From DATIXJ01 sp035518715 (GTDB lineage Bacteria; Bacteroidota; Ignavibacteria; UBA10030; SZUA-254), in contig DATIXJ010000015.1 of assembly GCA_035518715.1 (NCBI GenBank), positions 1-64,000 on the forward strand: 64,000 nt of DNA, given 5' to 3'. Below, piece after piece: positions 62,331 to 64,000 of the stretch (within the stretch, counting starts at the first letter, position 1; each line of letters begins with the position of its first letter). The notes below the pieces were generated by a model that did not search any database, was not told the origin of the DNA, and saw only the letters and a program-made list of their open reading frames with translations. A program made the translations under genes and the position numbers.

Positions 62331-62385
62331 TCGATGGCCTCTTCACGGAATCTGAGAATTGCCGTGGCAGAAAAGAGCTCCTTCC

Positions 62386-63123
62386 TTGACTGAAATCCCG
62401 CGCGTCAGCGTCATCATTCCTGCTCTCCAGGAGGAGCGTGCTCTGAAGAACACGCTTGCACAATTCACCCCGGATCTGAAGACTTCCTTCGGGCTGGAGA
62501 TCATTGTCAGCGATGGAGGCAGTACGGATTGTACGCTTGCGATCGCCCGGGAGCTTGCCGATGTCGTTATCGAACGCACCGCCGTCTGCCCGCAGAACAT
62601 CTCCCGCGGGAGGAATTCCGGGGCCCGCGCGGCACGCGGCGAGTTCCTGTTTTTCCTGAATGCCGATGTCGTCATCGAGGATCCGCGGAAGTTTTTTGGG
62701 ATGATGCTGGATGCCATCAGCAGCGAAGGGGTTGCCGGTGCAACCTGCAACGTCAATATTTATCCCGAAGAGGCGACGTGGATGGATTGGGTATTTCACA
62801 ATTTCTTTAATGGATATTTTTGGCTGCTGAACCTTTTTGGGATGGGAATGGGGAGGGGCGAATGCCAGGTCGTTCGGAAGAAGATGTTTGATCGGATTGG
62901 CGGGTACAACGAATCGATCGCGGCGGGGGAGGATTATGAGCTCTTTCTGCGCCTCGAGAAATCCGGGAAGATCAGATTCGTCCGCGAGGTAACCGTCTTC
63001 GAGTCGCCACGAAGGTTCCGAAAGTATGGATATGTGAGAATTAGTCTCCTCTGGTTTATCAACGCGGTAAGCGTTTTACTCTTCGACCGCTCCGTGACGG
63101 ATGAATGGAAGCCGGTTCGGTGA
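62386..63123 (+). CDS. family 2 glycosyltransferase
   Basis: The protein of about 245 residues has a GT-A fold with RVSVIIPALQEER, DGGSTD (Asp43, Asp48), NSGARAARGEFLFFLNADV and AGEDYELFLRLEKSG, and a hydrophobic C-terminal stretch (ISLLWFINAVSVLLFD) that may touch the membrane. It adds a sugar to an unknown acceptor. No ATG is available; TTG at 62386 gives a family-like N-terminus, and TTG at 62359 would add nine residues. Confidence 0.88.
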   Translation: MTEIPRVSVIIPALQEERALKNTLAQFTPDLKTSFGLEIIVSDGGSTDCTLAIARELADVVIERTAVCPQNISRGRNSGARAARGEFLFFLNADVVIEDPRKFFGMMLDAISSEGVAGATCNVNIYPEEATWMDWVFHNFFNGYFWLLNLFGMGMGRGECQVVRKKMFDRIGGYNESIAAGEDYELFLRLEKSGKIRFVREVTVFESPRRFRKYGYVRISLLWFINAVSVLLFDRSVTDEWKPVR

Positions 63124-63141
63124 TAAAGACGGGCAGTGTAT

Positions 63142-63170
63142 TTGACTTTCATGCGGAATTTGAATATCAT
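63142..63170 (+). promoter_or_regulatory. promoter of the S41 protease gene
   Basis: TTGACT, 17 nt and TATCAT, 35 nt before the ATG at 63206. Confidence 0.6.
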
Positions 63171-63205
63171 TTTTTCGATAACACTCTTTCGATAAGGATG
63201 ATTTC

Positions 63206-64000
63206 ATGAAACGACGATTCTCGACGCTGACGGTGATGTTGTTCTGTGTGCTTGCACTCATTCTCGGGATGCAGCTGAACAATCTGATCTCGGGAGATAC
63301 GATCTTTGATCAGCTGAACAAGTTCAAGGACGTGCTGAGCTACACCGAGAAATATTATGTCGACAATGTGGATACCCCAAAGCTTGTCGAAACCGCAATC
63401 ACCGGCATGCTCGGAAGTCTGGATCCTCACTCCGTCTACATCCCGGCATCTGAATTAACCCGGGTGGAAGAGGATTTCCAGGGAAGTTTCGAGGGAATTG
63501 GAGTGGAATATGATGTCGTCAATGATACGCTCGTCGTTGTGTCACCCCTCCCCGGCGGTCCGAGCGAAGGACTGGGAATACTCGCCTGGGACAAGATTGT
63601 GAAAATTAACGATTCCAATGCCGTGGGAATCAAACGCGAAGATGTCCCCAAAAAGCTCAGAGGTCCGAAGGGAACGCATGTCAAGGTATCGATTTTCCGG
63701 CCCGGCGAGAAAACTCTTCTCGATTTTGATATCACCCGGGATAAGATTCCTCTCTACAGCGTGGATGTATCGTATATGATCGACGGGAAGACCGGCTATG
63801 TCAGTGTCAACAGGTTTTCGCAGACCACGAGCGACGAATTCACGAAAGCTCTCGCCAAGCTTCGGTCGGAAGGTATGAAGCAGCTGGTCATCGACCTCCG
63901 GAATAATCCCGGCGGCTACCTGGATCAGGCGTTTAAGATGGTCAATGAGCTTCTTCCCGGCGGGAAAAAAATCGTCTACACGAAAGGGCGCCGCACCGAA
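63206..64000 (+). CDS. S41-family C-terminal processing protease, cut by the window end
   Basis: The frame begins MKRRFSTLTVMLFCVLAL and is open for 265 codons to the edge. A signal or anchor segment at about 6-20 is followed by a helical region with ETAITGMLGSLDPHSVYIP, a PDZ domain (FEGIGVEYDVVNDTLVVVSP), and the start of the protease core with GKTGYVSVNRFSQTTSDEF and VIDLRNNPGGYLDQA. The catalytic Ser and Lys lie beyond the window. Such proteases trim C-termini of envelope proteins. Confidence 0.9.
   Translation, partial: MKRRFSTLTVMLFCVLALILGMQLNNLISGDTIFDQLNKFKDVLSYTEKYYVDNVDTPKLVETAITGMLGSLDPHSVYIPASELTRVEEDFQGSFEGIGVEYDVVNDTLVVVSPLPGGPSEGLGILAWDKIVKINDSNAVGIKREDVPKKLRGPKGTHVKVSIFRPGEKTLLDFDITRDKIPLYSVDVSYMIDGKTGYVSVNRFSQTTSDEFTKALAKLRSEGMKQLVIDLRNNPGGYLDQAFKMVNELLPGGKKIVYTKGRRTE

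Overview
The window reads as a chromosomal stretch of a Gram-negative bacterium of the FCB supergroup, most like Ignavibacteria or a neighbouring Bacteroidota lineage. Two exported proteins end in a type IX-style sorting domain containing NYPNPFNPTT. There is a TonB-dependent receptor with a carboxypeptidase-like N-terminal domain, a biosynthetic efp-accB-accC block, scpA-scpB-rluB, a B12-dependent ribonucleotide reductase and many exported peptidases. Candidate promoters look like the E. coli sigma70 type (TTGACT/TTGCAC, mostly 17 nt, TAnnTT/TATTAT), not like the TTTG/TAnnTTTG promoters known from Bacteroidia. The taxonomic placement is inference from gene content only. No rRNA, tRNA, CRISPR array, insertion sequence or prophage was seen.

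Layout: 0-3 kb holds small membrane proteins (DUF2752, TM2), a PAP2 phosphatase and a DinB protein. 3-7.4 kb is a phosphate locus: a PhoR-like kinase and a PhoB-like regulator on the minus strand flank a DUF47-PiT pair on the plus strand. 7.6-13.5 kb is efp-accB-accC-gcvH-gcvP, followed by guaA. 15.3-19.8 kb has two exported unknowns and nrdJ with a long, apparently structured leader. 20-26 kb has an acyl-CoA ligase, a histidine-rich membrane protein, a VTT-family protein, a pseudouridine synthase, a Nudix hydrolase and a PDZ lipoprotein. 26-37 kb has two M28 peptidases, a PfkB kinase-mtnA-recO group, a DegP-like protease and an M16 peptidase pair. 37-42.6 kb has an HNH endonuclease, trpS, a secreted beta-propeller-like protein and scpA-scpB-rluB. 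51.5-57.6 kb has an M64 peptidase, DPP IV and a second secreted propeller-like protein. 57.6-64 kb has lysS, a TonB receptor, a lipoprotein, a glycosyltransferase and the start of an S41 protease.

The most notable system is the minus-strand operon at 42587-49952. Five genes are joined by overlaps or a 1-nt gap: a five-helix membrane protein with two His-x13-His pairs (a di-haem b cytochrome pattern), a 20-haem c cytochrome, a 25-haem c cytochrome built from 73-residue tandem repeats, an outer-membrane beta-barrel, and a membrane-anchored ferredoxin/FAD oxidoreductase. Together they could carry electrons between the quinone or NAD(P)H pool and the cell exterior, like a porin-cytochrome conduit, but with an unusual set of parts. 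It has its own candidate promoter with a small inverted repeat inside it.

Taken together, exported peptidases, glycine cleavage, acetate kinase and the electron conduit suggest an organism that degrades proteins or peptides and can pass electrons outward. That lifestyle is inference.
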